Origin: an uncultured Clostridia bacterium
GTDB taxonomy: Bacteria > Bacillota > Clostridia > Peptostreptococcales > Anaerovoracaceae
Length of the DNA stretch: 57,804 bases
Assembly (NCBI GenBank): GCA_934256595.1
Contig: CAKQOW010000008.1
Span: forward strand, 1-57,804
Reading direction: 5' to 3'
Both the position numbers and the translations under genes were made by a program. Of this stretch, positions 27,901-36,323 are shown piece by piece. The notes under the pieces are model-generated. The model was not told the origin of the DNA and did not search any database. It saw only the letters and a list, made by a program, of their open reading frames with translations. The first letter of the stretch is position 1. Each line of letters starts with the position of its first letter.

Positions 27901-28468
27901 ATTTGATACAGAGGTTTACTCAAACACAGGCGGACAGGCCTCAAAATCAACTCCTATAGGAGCTGTTGCGCAGTTTGCCTCAAACGGTAAGAGCGTCAAG
28001 AAAAAAGACCTTGCGCAGGAGGCAATGTCCTACGGATATGTATACGTTGCGCAGATTGCCATGGGAGCAAATCCGGCTCAGGCTCTTACAGCTATCAAAG
28101 AAGCCGAAAGCTACGACGGACCGTCGCTTATCATAGCTTATGCGCCTTGCATCAACCACGGACTTAAGGCCGGTATGGACAAGGCTATGCTGGAGATGAA
28201 AAACGCAGTAAGATCAGGCTACTGGAACCTGCTTAGATACGACCCGAGAAAACGTGAAGCAGGCGTAAATCCGCTTTCAATAGATAATCCTAAGCCTACT
28301 GAAAAATACAGAGACTTTATTATGGGCGAGGTAAGATACAACTCGCTTATGCTGAAGGATCCTGACAGAGCAGAAAAACTGTTCACAAGAGCAGAAAAAA
28401 TAGCGTCGCAGAAATATGATGATCTGGTTAACCAGAAACGCAGTTTTGATCCGGAGGAGGAAGTATAG
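24956..28468 (+). CDS. nifJ: Pyruvate:ferredoxin (flavodoxin) oxidoreductase, homodimeric
   Basis: The product is 1170 residues, the normal length for a single-chain PFOR. Domain I starts GNTATAHVAYAFSEVAAIYP; the two-cluster ferredoxin domain has CMQCNWCSYVCPHAAI and CTGCGSCANVCPS (about 690-760). The thiamine diphosphate domain has CPGCGETPYAKL, GWAYDIGYGGLDHVL and NTGGQASKSTP. It converts pyruvate and CoA to acetyl-CoA, CO2 and reduced ferredoxin. It sits between the polyferredoxin and an NfnAB-like pair, a logical electron route. GGAGG precedes its ATG inside the end of the previous gene. Confidence 0.97.
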   Translation: MRNLKTMDGNTATAHVAYAFSEVAAIYPITPSSTMAENIDQWATENRKNIFGQKVHVVEMQSEGGAAGAVHGSVAAGALTSTFTASQGLLLMIPNMYKLAGEQTPAVLHVAARALTTHALSIFGDHSDVMSCRQTGFAMLCSNSVQECMDLAAVAHLSAIAGKVPMMHFFDGFRTSHEYQKIEAWDYEELKEMADWDAIRDFRKRVSHPMHPYNMGSSESPEVFFQHRESCNRFYDETVEIVAGYMDEVNRRIGTDYAPFNYYGDPDATDVVVAMGSVCDTIEEVIDYLNASGRKTGLIKVRLYRPFSTEYLKKALPQSVKRIAVLDRCKEPGSIGEPLYLDIALALADTDIKIIGGRYGLGSKDTQPGDIVAVFDNLASKEPKQRFTVSIDDDVTNLSIKASSNPDTAAAGTVSCKFWGLGADGTVGANKNSVKIIGDNTDKKVQAYFQYDSKKSGGITISHLRFGDKPIKSTYYVKQADFVACHNPSYLNKYNMVEDVKKGGIFLLNCSWSNEELEKHLPAHVKKYIASNDIQFYTCDAVTIARELGLGGRTNTVLQAAFFKLADIIPIDKASVYMKEAIKKTYGNKGEKVVNMNCAAVDAGIANVVRVDVPSEWKNASDSSRKQRIKGRDKTLTDYVENILMPTNAMNGDSIPVSKFVSTADGSVPSGTAAYEKRGIAYAVPKWDSAKCMQCNWCSYVCPHAAIRPFVLKPECECDEAVKMRGDSNLKFIVAVSAMDCTGCGSCANVCPSRNKALEMVPAEEIAAKEQKLFDYVFEHADYNSAPYDDSSVRGSQFRQPLLEFSGACPGCGETPYAKLVTQLFGDRMYIANATGCSSIWGCSAPSTPYTVNAQGRGPAWANSLFEDNAEFGFGMAISVKVRRNELKAEIEKLAENPVFEEAANAWLENMDNAAKAEICGQKLVKLCEQSSNKSAIYVVENQDMLIKPSMWILGGDGWAYDIGYGGLDHVLATGENVNILVFDTEVYSNTGGQASKSTPIGAVAQFASNGKSVKKKDLAQEAMSYGYVYVAQIAMGANPAQALTAIKEAESYDGPSLIIAYAPCINHGLKAGMDKAMLEMKNAVRSGYWNLLRYDPRKREAGVNPLSIDNPKPTEKYRDFIMGEVRYNSLMLKDPDRAEKLFTRAEKIASQKYDDLVNQKRSFDPEEEV

Positions 28469-28470
28469 TT

Positions 28471-29319
28471 ATGTATAAGATAGTAGGAAAAAGAATATTA
28501 AACGATAATATGACATGGCTGGAGATAGAGGCGCCTCTGGTTGCAAGAAAAGCTCTGCCGGGTCAGTTTATAATACTTAGAACAGACGAAAAAGGCGAAA
28601 GAATACCTCTTACAATGGCAGGCTACAATAGAGATAAGGGCACAGTGGAGATTATATATGCCGCAGTAGGCAGAACCACTATGCTTTTAGACCAGCTTAA
28701 TGAGGGTGATTTCCTCTGCGATGTGGCGGGACCTCTCGGCAGACCTACAGAAATGGAGGGACTCAAAAGAGTCTGCGTTGTAGGCGGAGGTACAGGCAAC
28801 GCTCTTGCTTTCGGACTTGTAAAGGGACTTCACACAGAAGGTATTAAGGTTGATACAATAGCAGGCTTTAAGAGTAAGGACTTTGTTATTCTCGAAAGGG
28901 AATTCGCAGAGATATCAGAAAACCTTTATATCGTTACAGACGACGGCTCATACAAGGAAAAGGCTTTTACCACAGACAAGCTGAAGCAGCTTCTTGCAGA
29001 AGGCAATAAATATGATGAAATCATAGCCGTAGGACCACCTGTAATGATGAAGCTGGTATGCGGTATTGCAGAGGAGGCAGGTATTAAATCAGTGGCTTCA
29101 CTTACGGCATATATGATAGACGGTACCGGAATGTGCGGAGGCTGCCGCGTTATAATCGGGGGTGAAAGCAGATTTGTGTGTGTTGACGGTCCCGAGTTTG
29201 ACGGAAGCAAGGTGGACTGGGATGACCTTATTATGAGAAACGGTTTTTACAGAGATGAAGAAGCAGAGGAGAGAAGTCATATCTGCCGTCTGACAGGAGG
29301 TGTTCGTTACAATGATTAA
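28471..29319 (+). CDS. nfnA: NfnA/SudB-like FAD/NAD-binding [2Fe-2S] subunit
   Basis: The 282-residue product has an FAD-binding beta barrel (about 1-95), an NAD-binding Rossmann part (GGGTGNALAFGLVKG at about 108-122) and a C-terminal [2Fe-2S] site with D217, C222, C225 and C237. An Asp plus three Cys at this place is characteristic of NfnA (NADH-dependent reduced ferredoxin:NADP+ oxidoreductase) and related dihydroorotate dehydrogenase B electron-transfer subunits. It overlaps the next gene by eight bases. Sulfide dehydrogenase (SudB) is the alternative name; sequence alone cannot separate them. Confidence 0.88.
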   Translation: MYKIVGKRILNDNMTWLEIEAPLVARKALPGQFIILRTDEKGERIPLTMAGYNRDKGTVEIIYAAVGRTTMLLDQLNEGDFLCDVAGPLGRPTEMEGLKRVCVVGGGTGNALAFGLVKGLHTEGIKVDTIAGFKSKDFVILEREFAEISENLYIVTDDGSYKEKAFTTDKLKQLLAEGNKYDEIIAVGPPVMMKLVCGIAEEAGIKSVASLTAYMIDGTGMCGGCRVIIGGESRFVCVDGPEFDGSKVDWDDLIMRNGFYRDEEAEERSHICRLTGGVRYND

Positions 29320-30700
29320 TTTAGAAAAAACAAAAAATCCGATGCCTCAGCAGGAGCCTATGGTAAGAAACAGGAATTTTGAAGAGGTTGCAACGGGATA
29401 TACAGAGGAAACGGCAATTAATGAGGCTATGAGATGCCTCAAATGCCGCAAGAAGCCATGCACCAAGGGCTGCCCTGTAAAAATTCACATACCTGAATTT
29501 ATAGACGCGGTATCAAAAGGGGAATTTGAAGAAGCATATAACATAATATCACAGACAAGCTCACTGCCTGCAATATGCGGCAGAGTATGCCCGCAGGAAA
29601 ACCAGTGCGAAGGAAGATGCGTTCAGGGCGCATTCGGCGAGCCTGTGGCAATAGGAAGACTTGAAAGATTTGTTGCCGACTGGCACGATGCAAACGGCAC
29701 CGATAGCTTCAAGGCGCCTGAGCCTAACGGACACAAGGTTGCAGTGGTGGGCTCAGGTCCCGCAGGACTTGCCTGCGCAGGCGACCTTATAGGTATGGGC
29801 TATGATGTGACTGTATTTGAAAGTCTGCACAAGGCAGGCGGAGTTTTAGCCTACGGAATACCTGAATTCAGACTTCCTAAGGCAATAGTTGCAAAAGAGG
29901 TTTCAAAGCTTGAGGAAAAAGGCGTAAAGGTGATTAAAAATGCGGTTATAGGGCAGTCAATGAATGTTGACGAGCTGTTTGCCGACGGTTATGAGGCAGT
30001 ATTTATAGGTACAGGCGCAGGACTTCCGTCATTTATGAATATTCCGGGAGAAAACCTGCTGGGCGTATGCTCCGCCAATGAGTATCTTACCAGAATAAAC
30101 CTGATGAAAGCCTATCTTCCTGATTATGATACGCCTATTCAGAAAGCCGGAAACGTGGCTGTAGTAGGCGGCGGCAATGTTGCCATGGACGCTGCAAGAT
30201 GCGCCAAGAGAATGGGAGCAGATCATGTATATATCATATACCGTCGTTCAATGGACGAAATTCCTGCAAGACGGGAAGAAATAGAGCATGCTATTGAAGA
30301 GGGCATAGAGTTTAAGCTTCTCAACAATCCTGTTAAAATTGTAGGTGATGAGGACAACAGAGTATGCGGCATTGAATGTGTGGAAATGAAGCTTGGCGAG
30401 CCTGATGCGTCGGGCAGAAGAAGACCTGTTGAAATCGAGGGGTCAAATTTCGTGCTTGATGTTGAAGAGGTTATTATGTCAATAGGAACAAGATTAAACA
30501 AGCTTATTCTTAACACTACAGAAAACCTTGAGCCAAACGAAAGAGGCGGCATAGGCACAGACGAAAAGGCTGCAACAAGCCATAAGGCGGTATTTGCAGG
30601 CGGAGATGCCGTAACGGGAGCTGCAACTGTAATTCTTGCAATGGGAGCAGGCAAAACAGCAGCAGAAAGCATCGACGAATACTTCAAAGAGAACAAATAA
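29312..30700 (+). CDS. nfnB: NfnB/SudA-like NADPH-dependent flavoprotein (glutamate synthase small-subunit family)
   Basis: The product is 462 residues from ATG 29312, with AGGAGGTG 8 bases upstream. N-terminal cysteines for two [4Fe-4S] clusters are present (CLKCRKKPCTKGCP, CGRVCPQENQCEGRC). FAD-binding (VVGSGPAGLACAGDLIG at about 146-162) and NADPH-binding (VVGGGNVAMDAARCAKRMG) folds follow. Paired with the upstream NfnA-like gene, it probably forms an electron-bifurcating NADPH/NADH/ferredoxin enzyme. Often annotated gltA. Same operon as PFOR, so NADPH could be made from PFOR-derived reduced ferredoxin. Confidence 0.9.
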   Translation: MINLEKTKNPMPQQEPMVRNRNFEEVATGYTEETAINEAMRCLKCRKKPCTKGCPVKIHIPEFIDAVSKGEFEEAYNIISQTSSLPAICGRVCPQENQCEGRCVQGAFGEPVAIGRLERFVADWHDANGTDSFKAPEPNGHKVAVVGSGPAGLACAGDLIGMGYDVTVFESLHKAGGVLAYGIPEFRLPKAIVAKEVSKLEEKGVKVIKNAVIGQSMNVDELFADGYEAVFIGTGAGLPSFMNIPGENLLGVCSANEYLTRINLMKAYLPDYDTPIQKAGNVAVVGGGNVAMDAARCAKRMGADHVYIIYRRSMDEIPARREEIEHAIEEGIEFKLLNNPVKIVGDEDNRVCGIECVEMKLGEPDASGRRRPVEIEGSNFVLDVEEVIMSIGTRLNKLILNTTENLEPNERGGIGTDEKAATSHKAVFAGGDAVTGAATVILAMGAGKTAAESIDEYFKENK

Positions 30701-30707
30701 AGATAAA

Positions 30708-30739
30708 ACTTTCAGCCGCACATCTGTGCGGCTGAAAGT
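30708..30739 (-). terminator. Terminator between convergent nfnB and recN
   Basis: A perfect 14-bp stem (ACTTTCAGCCGCAC and its complement) has a 4-base loop. On the minus strand it runs into TTTATCTTTATTTG, a good U-tail for recN. On the plus strand the tail is poor. Confidence 0.85.
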
Positions 30740-32359
30740 CTATTCAGAAGCTTTTATAAGCTCTTTTGCAGATTCTATTGTGGTTTCTGTTATATTCATA
30801 CCTCCAAGAAGCCTTGCGATTTCTTCGGCCTTTTCCTCGGAATTTAAAGGAATTACATTTGTGAACGTGGCATTGTCGCGGGTCTCCTTTACAATCTTAA
30901 AATTGTGACCCCTGCAGGCTGCAATCTGAGGCAGGTGGGTGATACAGATGATCTGATGGCTCTGCGCAATCTGGCACATTTTTTTGCCGACTATGCTTGC
31001 GGTTATACCGCTTATACCCGTATCTATCTCATCAAAAATCATAGTAGGAATATGGTCGTAATCTCCGACTATTTTTTTGAACGCCAGCATAATTCTTGAC
31101 ATTTCACCGCCTGAGGCAACCTTTGCGAGCGGCTTTAAAGCCTCGCCTCTGTTGGTGGTAATCATAAACTCGACAATATCCGTACCTGCTGCGGAATACT
31201 GGTCTGCCTGTCTGAAATCAATAACCATATCGGCGTCTTTGAAATTCAGATCTTTAAGTTCATACAGTATTTTTTCCTGCAGCGAGCCGGCAGCCTTTTT
31301 TCTGGCTTCCGAAAGCTGCGCTGAAAGCTTCTGAAGCTTTGCTTCAGCCTGCTTTTTTTCTGCGGTAAGCTTTTCCTTAAGCTCATCTATATTGTCAACC
31401 TCAGAGATGCTCTTTTCCAGTTTATCTCTGTAGTCCATTATTTCCTCGATTGAGTTTCCGTATTTCATCTTGAGCCTGTTTATTTCATCAAGCCTGCTTA
31501 TAGCGGCATCAAGCTCCTCCGGTGAAAACTCCGATCTGTCTCTTATACTCCTTATATCCGAGCATACATCTTCAAGACTGTAATATATATCGGATATCCT
31601 TTCATCGAGGGATTTAAGCTCAGGTGAGTACTGTGATATATCCTGAATGAGCGCAAGCACTTTGGACAAAGCATATGAGGCGCTCTGCTCGGAATCATAA
31701 GAGATGCTGTAGGCAGACTCAAGCGCAGTATATATCTTCTCGCTGTTTTGAAGCAGTGAAATTCTGTTTTCAAGCTCCGTATCTTCACCGGATTTTAAAT
31801 CAGCCTCATCTATTTCTTTAAGCTCAAATGCCATAAAATCTTTTTTGCGCTGCTTTTCGGCAAAGCCTGAGAGCAGGGAAGAAAGCTCTGAATCCGTTTT
31901 GCGAAAGACTGTATAGCTTTCTGAAACCTGAGCTTTAAGCGGGCTGATGGTATCCTTTGAATACAGATCTACAAGGTCTATATGATGTTCGGTGTTGAGA
32001 AGCGACTGATGATCGTACTGACCGTGAATATCTGCAATGTGGCTGCAAAGAGCGCTTACCTGTCCCAGAGTTACGATTTCCCCGTTTATTTTGCAAAGGT
32101 TTCTGCCGGAAGCCGAAACCTCTCTGGTTATTACATATTCCTCTCCGTTGCAGTCTGCCGCAAGCTGAACAACTGCTTTGTCTTTTCCCGAACGAACAAA
32201 AGCCGTATCGGCTCTTGCTCCGAGAGCAAGGCTTACGGCTTCGATAATTATTGATTTGCCGGCTCCGGTTTCGCCTGTAATAAGGTTGAGCCCCTCGTGA
32301 AAATCAATCTGAACATCTTCGATTATTGCAAAATCCTTAATGCTGATGTGTGATATCAT
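30740..32359 (-). CDS. recN: DNA repair protein RecN
   Basis: The 539-residue product is an SMC-like ATPase. Walker A is GETGAGKS near residue 30; a long coiled coil spans about 150-370; the signature region VASGGEMSRIMLAFK and Walker B FDEIDTGISG are near the C-terminus. RecN works early at double-strand breaks. The gene lies 10 bases after argR on the same strand, the normal Firmicute order. Confidence 0.96.
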   Translation of the reverse strand: MISHISIKDFAIIEDVQIDFHEGLNLITGETGAGKSIIIEAVSLALGARADTAFVRSGKDKAVVQLAADCNGEEYVITREVSASGRNLCKINGEIVTLGQVSALCSHIADIHGQYDHQSLLNTEHHIDLVDLYSKDTISPLKAQVSESYTVFRKTDSELSSLLSGFAEKQRKKDFMAFELKEIDEADLKSGEDTELENRISLLQNSEKIYTALESAYSISYDSEQSASYALSKVLALIQDISQYSPELKSLDERISDIYYSLEDVCSDIRSIRDRSEFSPEELDAAISRLDEINRLKMKYGNSIEEIMDYRDKLEKSISEVDNIDELKEKLTAEKKQAEAKLQKLSAQLSEARKKAAGSLQEKILYELKDLNFKDADMVIDFRQADQYSAAGTDIVEFMITTNRGEALKPLAKVASGGEMSRIMLAFKKIVGDYDHIPTMIFDEIDTGISGITASIVGKKMCQIAQSHQIICITHLPQIAACRGHNFKIVKETRDNATFTNVIPLNSEEKAEEIARLLGGMNITETTIESAKELIKASE

Positions 32360-32369
32360 TTTTTACTCC

Positions 32370-32819
32370 TTATGAAAGCAGTTCGTTGAATCTTGCCACA
32401 AGCGCAGGTACGTTTTCCTCTGAATCTATTACCATCATTAAGGTGTTGTCTCCTGCAATAGTACCTATCACGTGAGGAAAATCAAGACAGTCTATAGGCT
32501 CGCCTGCTGCGTTGGCACAGCCGGGAAGTGTCTTGACCACGATAATGTTTCCTGCAGCGTCAACATTTTTGACTATGTCACGAAGTATGCTCAGATACCT
32601 GTTTGACATATTGCTTTCGGTTGAGGCTGCTACAGAATATTTGTATTTGCCGCTGGCAGAAAGATTCTTTACCAGATGAAGCTCCTTGATATCTCTGGAG
32701 ATGGTTGCCTGAGTGACATTAAAGCCGCTCTCCTTTAGAAGCGCAACCAGCATTTCCTGTGTGTCAATATCGTTTTCCTTGATGAGCTCCAGTATTTTAT
32801 TTTGTCTTGCGTAACGCAT
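32370..32819 (-). CDS. argR: Arginine repressor ArgR
   Basis: The 149-residue product has an N-terminal winged helix (about 1-70, with FNVTQATISRDIKELHLVK) and a C-terminal hexamerisation and arginine-binding domain (LPGCANAAGEPIDCLD, IGTIAGDNTLMMVIDSEENV). It represses arginine biosynthesis genes and activates catabolism when arginine is bound. It is co-transcribed with recN. Confidence 0.95.
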   Translation of the reverse strand: MRYARQNKILELIKENDIDTQEMLVALLKESGFNVTQATISRDIKELHLVKNLSASGKYKYSVAASTESNMSNRYLSILRDIVKNVDAAGNIIVVKTLPGCANAAGEPIDCLDFPHVIGTIAGDNTLMMVIDSEENVPALVARFNELLS

Positions 32820-32951
32820 AGTTATATTTCCCCCAAGTCTTATTTCTACAGACAGTACACCAAAGGTATGTGTCTTTCATCAGTTCTGTTCTAACGACCA
32901 GTCGCTGTGAAAGATATTATATCACAAAATCATTGAATAAGGAAGTATAAA

Positions 32952-32992
32952 TATGCACAAAATGAATAAAAAACATTAAAAATACATAATAT
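32952..32992. promoter_or_regulatory. Candidate ARG-box-like sequence upstream of argR
   Basis: An AT-rich segment holds ATGCA, TGAATAAAAAACAT and TACAT half-site-like words resembling ArgR boxes (TGAAT-AT-rich-ATTCA). The match is imperfect. The rest of the 333-base argR-ruvC gap is AT-rich; the ruvC promoter lies at its right end. Confidence 0.25.
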
Positions 32993-33093
32993 AAGGAGTT
33001 TTATGTAAAAATGATAAATAAAAATAACGTTTTTTACGTTTCTTTAACTAAAATAAGAAAACAGAAAGTATCGTTGATTTGGGGATAATGCAA

Positions 33094-33122
33094 TAGACAA
33101 ACATCTGTTTGTGTGGTACAAT
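33094..33122 (+). promoter_or_regulatory. Promoter of ruvCAB
   Basis: TAGACA (33094-33099) and TACAAT (33117-33122) are separated by 17 bases, 31 bases before the ruvC start. Confidence 0.65.
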
Positions 33123-33152
33123 GGTGACGAACATAAGTTTTAGAGGGATGAT

Positions 33153-33653
33153 ATGAGGATATTAGGAATAGACCCGGGCTATGCGATACTCGGATACGGA
33201 ATTATAGATGTCGAGGGCAATCATTTCAAGCCGATTGAATACGGCGCTGTTACTACCGAGGCGGGCATGGATATGCCCGACAGGCTCAAGGTGCTTTACA
33301 ACGGTCTTATGGAGATTATAGATAAATACAATCCCCAGCAGGCATCAATAGAGGAGCTGTTTTTTAACACCAACAACAAGACAGCCATACTTGTGGGACA
33401 GGCCAGGGGCGTTGCCATACTTGCCTGCGCCAATTCGGGACTTGAGATATTTGAATATACGCCGCTTCAGATTAAACAGGGGCTTGTAGGATACGGCAGG
33501 GCAGACAAGAAACAGATACAGCAGATGGTAAAGATTATGCTTAATCTGAAGCAGGTTCCCAAACCCGATGATACTGCGGATGCTCTGGCAGCGGCCATAT
33601 GTCACGGCAATACGGCTGCATCACGAAAACGAATGGAGAGAATTATTAAATGA
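33153..33653 (+). CDS. ruvC: Holliday junction endonuclease RuvC
   Basis: The 166-residue product starts MRILGIDPGYAILGYG with catalytic D7, continues with the glutamate in SIEELFFNTN (about 66-69) and ends with the acidic pair in KPDDTADALAAAICH (about 137-151). It resolves Holliday junctions. It overlaps ruvA by four bases. Confidence 0.97.
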   Translation: MRILGIDPGYAILGYGIIDVEGNHFKPIEYGAVTTEAGMDMPDRLKVLYNGLMEIIDKYNPQQASIEELFFNTNNKTAILVGQARGVAILACANSGLEIFEYTPLQIKQGLVGYGRADKKQIQQMVKIMLNLKQVPKPDDTADALAAAICHGNTAASRKRMERIIK

Positions 33654-34234
33654 TACACTATATTAAAGGTACGCTTGCAATGAAGCTTGATACAGGCATA
33701 GTAGTAGAGGCAGGAGGTATAGGATACGATATATCTGTGCCGGGCAATTCCTCTCTTTATCTTCGCAGTGAGGGAGACGAGGTCATATGCTATACGGCTA
33801 TGATTGTCAGAGAGGACGATATGAGTCTTTACGGCTTTGCGGACAGAGAGAGCCTTGAGCTTTTCAGACTCCTTATAACTGTAAGCGGAGTGGGGGCAAA
33901 GGCTGCAATGGCAGTGCTGTCCGCGCTTACCTCATCGCAGCTCAGACAGGCTATCGCTTTTGAAGACGACAAGGCTATTGCCACAGCCAACGGAGTAGGC
34001 AAAAAGACAGCTCAGAGAATTGTACTTGAGCTTAAGGACAAGGTTTCGGCAGATGACGTTTCAGTTCCTGAGCAGCAGGCGGTTTCTGCGGCATCAGATG
34101 ATGCAAGGAGCGAGGCCGTAAACGGACTCATAGCGCTTGGCTACAGCAGGGCGGAGGCAGTTAATGCCCTTGCCGGCACAGAGGCTGCGACTGCAGAGGA
34201 ATATATTAAAAAAGCACTTAAAAATCTGTTTTAG
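33650..34234 (+). CDS. ruvA: Holliday junction DNA helicase subunit RuvA
   Basis: The 194-residue product has the OB-fold domain (1-63), helix-hairpin-helix motifs (GVGAKAAMAVLSAL, NGVGKKTAQRIVLELKDK) and the C-terminal RuvB-contacting domain (about 145-194, AVNGLIALGYSRAEAVNAL). It binds four-way junctions and recruits RuvB. Confidence 0.96.
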   Translation: MIHYIKGTLAMKLDTGIVVEAGGIGYDISVPGNSSLYLRSEGDEVICYTAMIVREDDMSLYGFADRESLELFRLLITVSGVGAKAAMAVLSALTSSQLRQAIAFEDDKAIATANGVGKKTAQRIVLELKDKVSADDVSVPEQQAVSAASDDARSEAVNGLIALGYSRAEAVNALAGTEAATAEEYIKKALKNLF

Positions 34235-34240
34235 AAGGGT

Positions 34241-35260
34241 ATGGATATGGACGAAGAAAGAATAACAGCGACATCTGCAGGTTTCAATGAGGAGAAATCC
34301 GAAATAGGTTTAAGACCGCAGACGCTGGATGATTATATAGGTCAGAAGACAGCGACAGATAATCTCAAAATATTTATAGAGGCAGCCAAGCTCAGAGGCG
34401 AGCCGCTTGATCACGTGCTGTTTTACGGACCTCCGGGACTTGGCAAGACAACTCTTGCAGGAATAATTGCTAACGAGCTGGGAGTTGAAATCAAAATCAC
34501 ATCGGGACCTGCAATAGACAGAGCGGGAGATCTTGCGGCGATACTTACAAACCTTAATGAGAACGATGTCCTGTTTATAGATGAGATACACAGACTGAAC
34601 CGTTCCGTTGAGGAAGTCCTCTATTCTGCAATGGAGGATTATGCGCTGGATATAATTATAGGCAAGGGGCCGTCGGCAAGATCCATACGCCTTGACCTCG
34701 CAAAGTTCACGCTGATAGGAGCAACCACCAGAGCAGGAAGCCTTTCGGCGCCTCTCAGGGACAGATTTGGCGTGCTGAGCAAATTCACATTATATGATAC
34801 TGATGACCTCAAAAAAATCATTCGCAGATCGGCAGGTATACTCGGAGTAGATGTTGATGAAACCTCGCTTGAGGAGATGGCAAAGCGCTCAAGAGGAACT
34901 CCGAGAGTTGCAAACAGAATACTTAAGAGGGTCAGGGATTTCTCACAGGTAAAGGGTGACGGCAGTATTACTCCGGAGATAACCCGGAAGGCTCTTGCGG
35001 CGCTTGGCGTTGACGAATACGGTCTTGAGGCGCTTGACAGAGAGCTTCTTGAAACTATCATCACCAGATTTAACGGAGGTCCTGTAGGCATAGACACGAT
35101 AGCAGCCTCAATAGGTGAGGAGAGAGTTACCATAGAGGACGTTTACGAGCCTTATCTGATACAGGCGGGGTTCCTCCACAGAACCCAGAAAGGCAGAGTG
35201 GTGTCGGAACAGGCGTACAGACATCTTGGCATAGCGGTGCCGGAGGATATTGAATATTAG
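34241..35260 (+). CDS. ruvB: Holliday junction DNA helicase RuvB
   Basis: The 339-residue AAA+ protein has Walker A GPPGLGKTT (about 64-72), Walker B FIDEIHRL (about 115-122), sensor 1 in LIGATTRAG and arginine finger segment PLRDRFG. The C-terminal winged helix reads through RTQKGRVVSEQAYRHLG. An alternative start at M3 is possible. It drives branch migration with RuvA. No terminator is obvious before the flavin reductase gene 116 bases later. Confidence 0.96.
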   Translation: MDMDEERITATSAGFNEEKSEIGLRPQTLDDYIGQKTATDNLKIFIEAAKLRGEPLDHVLFYGPPGLGKTTLAGIIANELGVEIKITSGPAIDRAGDLAAILTNLNENDVLFIDEIHRLNRSVEEVLYSAMEDYALDIIIGKGPSARSIRLDLAKFTLIGATTRAGSLSAPLRDRFGVLSKFTLYDTDDLKKIIRRSAGILGVDVDETSLEEMAKRSRGTPRVANRILKRVRDFSQVKGDGSITPEITRKALAALGVDEYGLEALDRELLETIITRFNGGPVGIDTIAASIGEERVTIEDVYEPYLIQAGFLHRTQKGRVVSEQAYRHLGIAVPEDIEY

Positions 35261-35376
35261 ACTGAAATGAACTGCCGCATTAACGTGAATAAATATCGCT
35301 TGCGACAACAGGGAACTTAGAAATTTTGTCACTTTAGTGATGAAAGGTTCAATAGTGGAGAGGAGTTAATCATATT

Positions 35377-35958
35377 ATGAAGAAAAATCTTGGAGCAAAC
35401 ACACTTGCATTTCCTACACCTGTATTTATCGTGGGAACATACAATGAGGACGGAACACCAAACGCAATGAATGTTGCATGGGGAGGCGTTGCAGCATCAG
35501 TTCCGCCTGCAATTGCAATATCAGTCAGAGAAGAAAGACAGACTTATGAAAATATCAAAAACAAGGGAGCGTTTACTGTAAATATCGCGGATGAGGCTCA
35601 TCTTGCGGAGGCTGACTATTTTGGTCTTGTATCAGGCAGTGAAGTAAGCAAGTTTGACAATGTTGATATGACAGCGGTTAAATCAGAATTTGTAGACGCG
35701 CCGTATATAGAGGAATTTCCTGTAGCTATGGAATGCAAAGTTATGGATATTCGTGAAGTAGGCGGACATATACACATTATAGGTGAAATCATCAACGTGG
35801 TTGCAGATGAGACTGTGCTCAACGACAAAGGTATCATAGATGTCGAAAAGGTAAAGGCTATAGCATATGACCCTGCTGACAACAACTACACTGCTGCAAG
35901 CAAAATAGTGGGTAAGGCATTCTCAGCCGGAATTCCGCTTATAAACAAGGGCAAATAA
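35377..35958 (+). CDS. Flavin reductase / flavoredoxin family protein
   Basis: The 193-residue product has the split-barrel FMN-binding fold of the flavin reductase-like family, with VFIVGTYNEDGTPNAMNVAW, a PPAIAISVREERQTYENI loop and a C-terminal KVKAIAYDPADNNY. Anaerobe members bind FMN and act as small electron carriers or reductases. GGAGAGGAG lies about 14 bases before ATG 35377. It appears to stand alone between ruvB and a terminator. Confidence 0.85.
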   Translation: MKKNLGANTLAFPTPVFIVGTYNEDGTPNAMNVAWGGVAASVPPAIAISVREERQTYENIKNKGAFTVNIADEAHLAEADYFGLVSGSEVSKFDNVDMTAVKSEFVDAPYIEEFPVAMECKVMDIREVGGHIHIIGEIINVVADETVLNDKGIIDVEKVKAIAYDPADNNYTAASKIVGKAFSAGIPLINKGK

Positions 35959-36072
35959 AAGCAATGCTTTGAGCGTTGGTATCAGATTTTAAATCGGTTA
36001 TACCGGTAATAAATGCAATCAACCTTAACAAGGTGTATTTAATACCCAACAGCTAAATAAAATAAGAATGGG

Positions 36073-36115
36073 ACAGGCAATCTGCTGTAATTATAGCAGG
36101 TTGTTCTGTTTTTTG
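36073..36115 (+). terminator. Rho-independent terminator after the flavin reductase gene
   Basis: ACAGGCAATCTGCT pairs with AGCAGGTTGTTCTGT using several G-U pairs, followed by TTTTTTG. The rest of the 365-base gap is AT-rich and holds the promoter at 36215. Confidence 0.75.
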
Positions 36116-36214
36116 TGTTTTTGAGAAAATATGTGAAAAAGGTATTGAAATATCGTAATATTTACATTGAATTGGGAAAATAAAATATTAATGCTAAAAA
36201 ATAGCAAATATATG

Positions 36215-36243
36215 TTGACACACTATGTTTCTGCTGGTAATAT
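36215..36243 (+). promoter_or_regulatory. Promoter of the second Rpn-type gene
   Basis: Consensus TTGACA (36215-36220) and TAATAT (36238-36243) are separated by exactly 17 bases, 81 bases before the start codon. Confidence 0.7.
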
Positions 36244-36323
36244 ATAGTTAATCAGAATAAGGCCATATTCTTACATTTGTACAGTATTTAGTAAATATAA
36301 AGTAAACATAGAAAGGATTTAGT

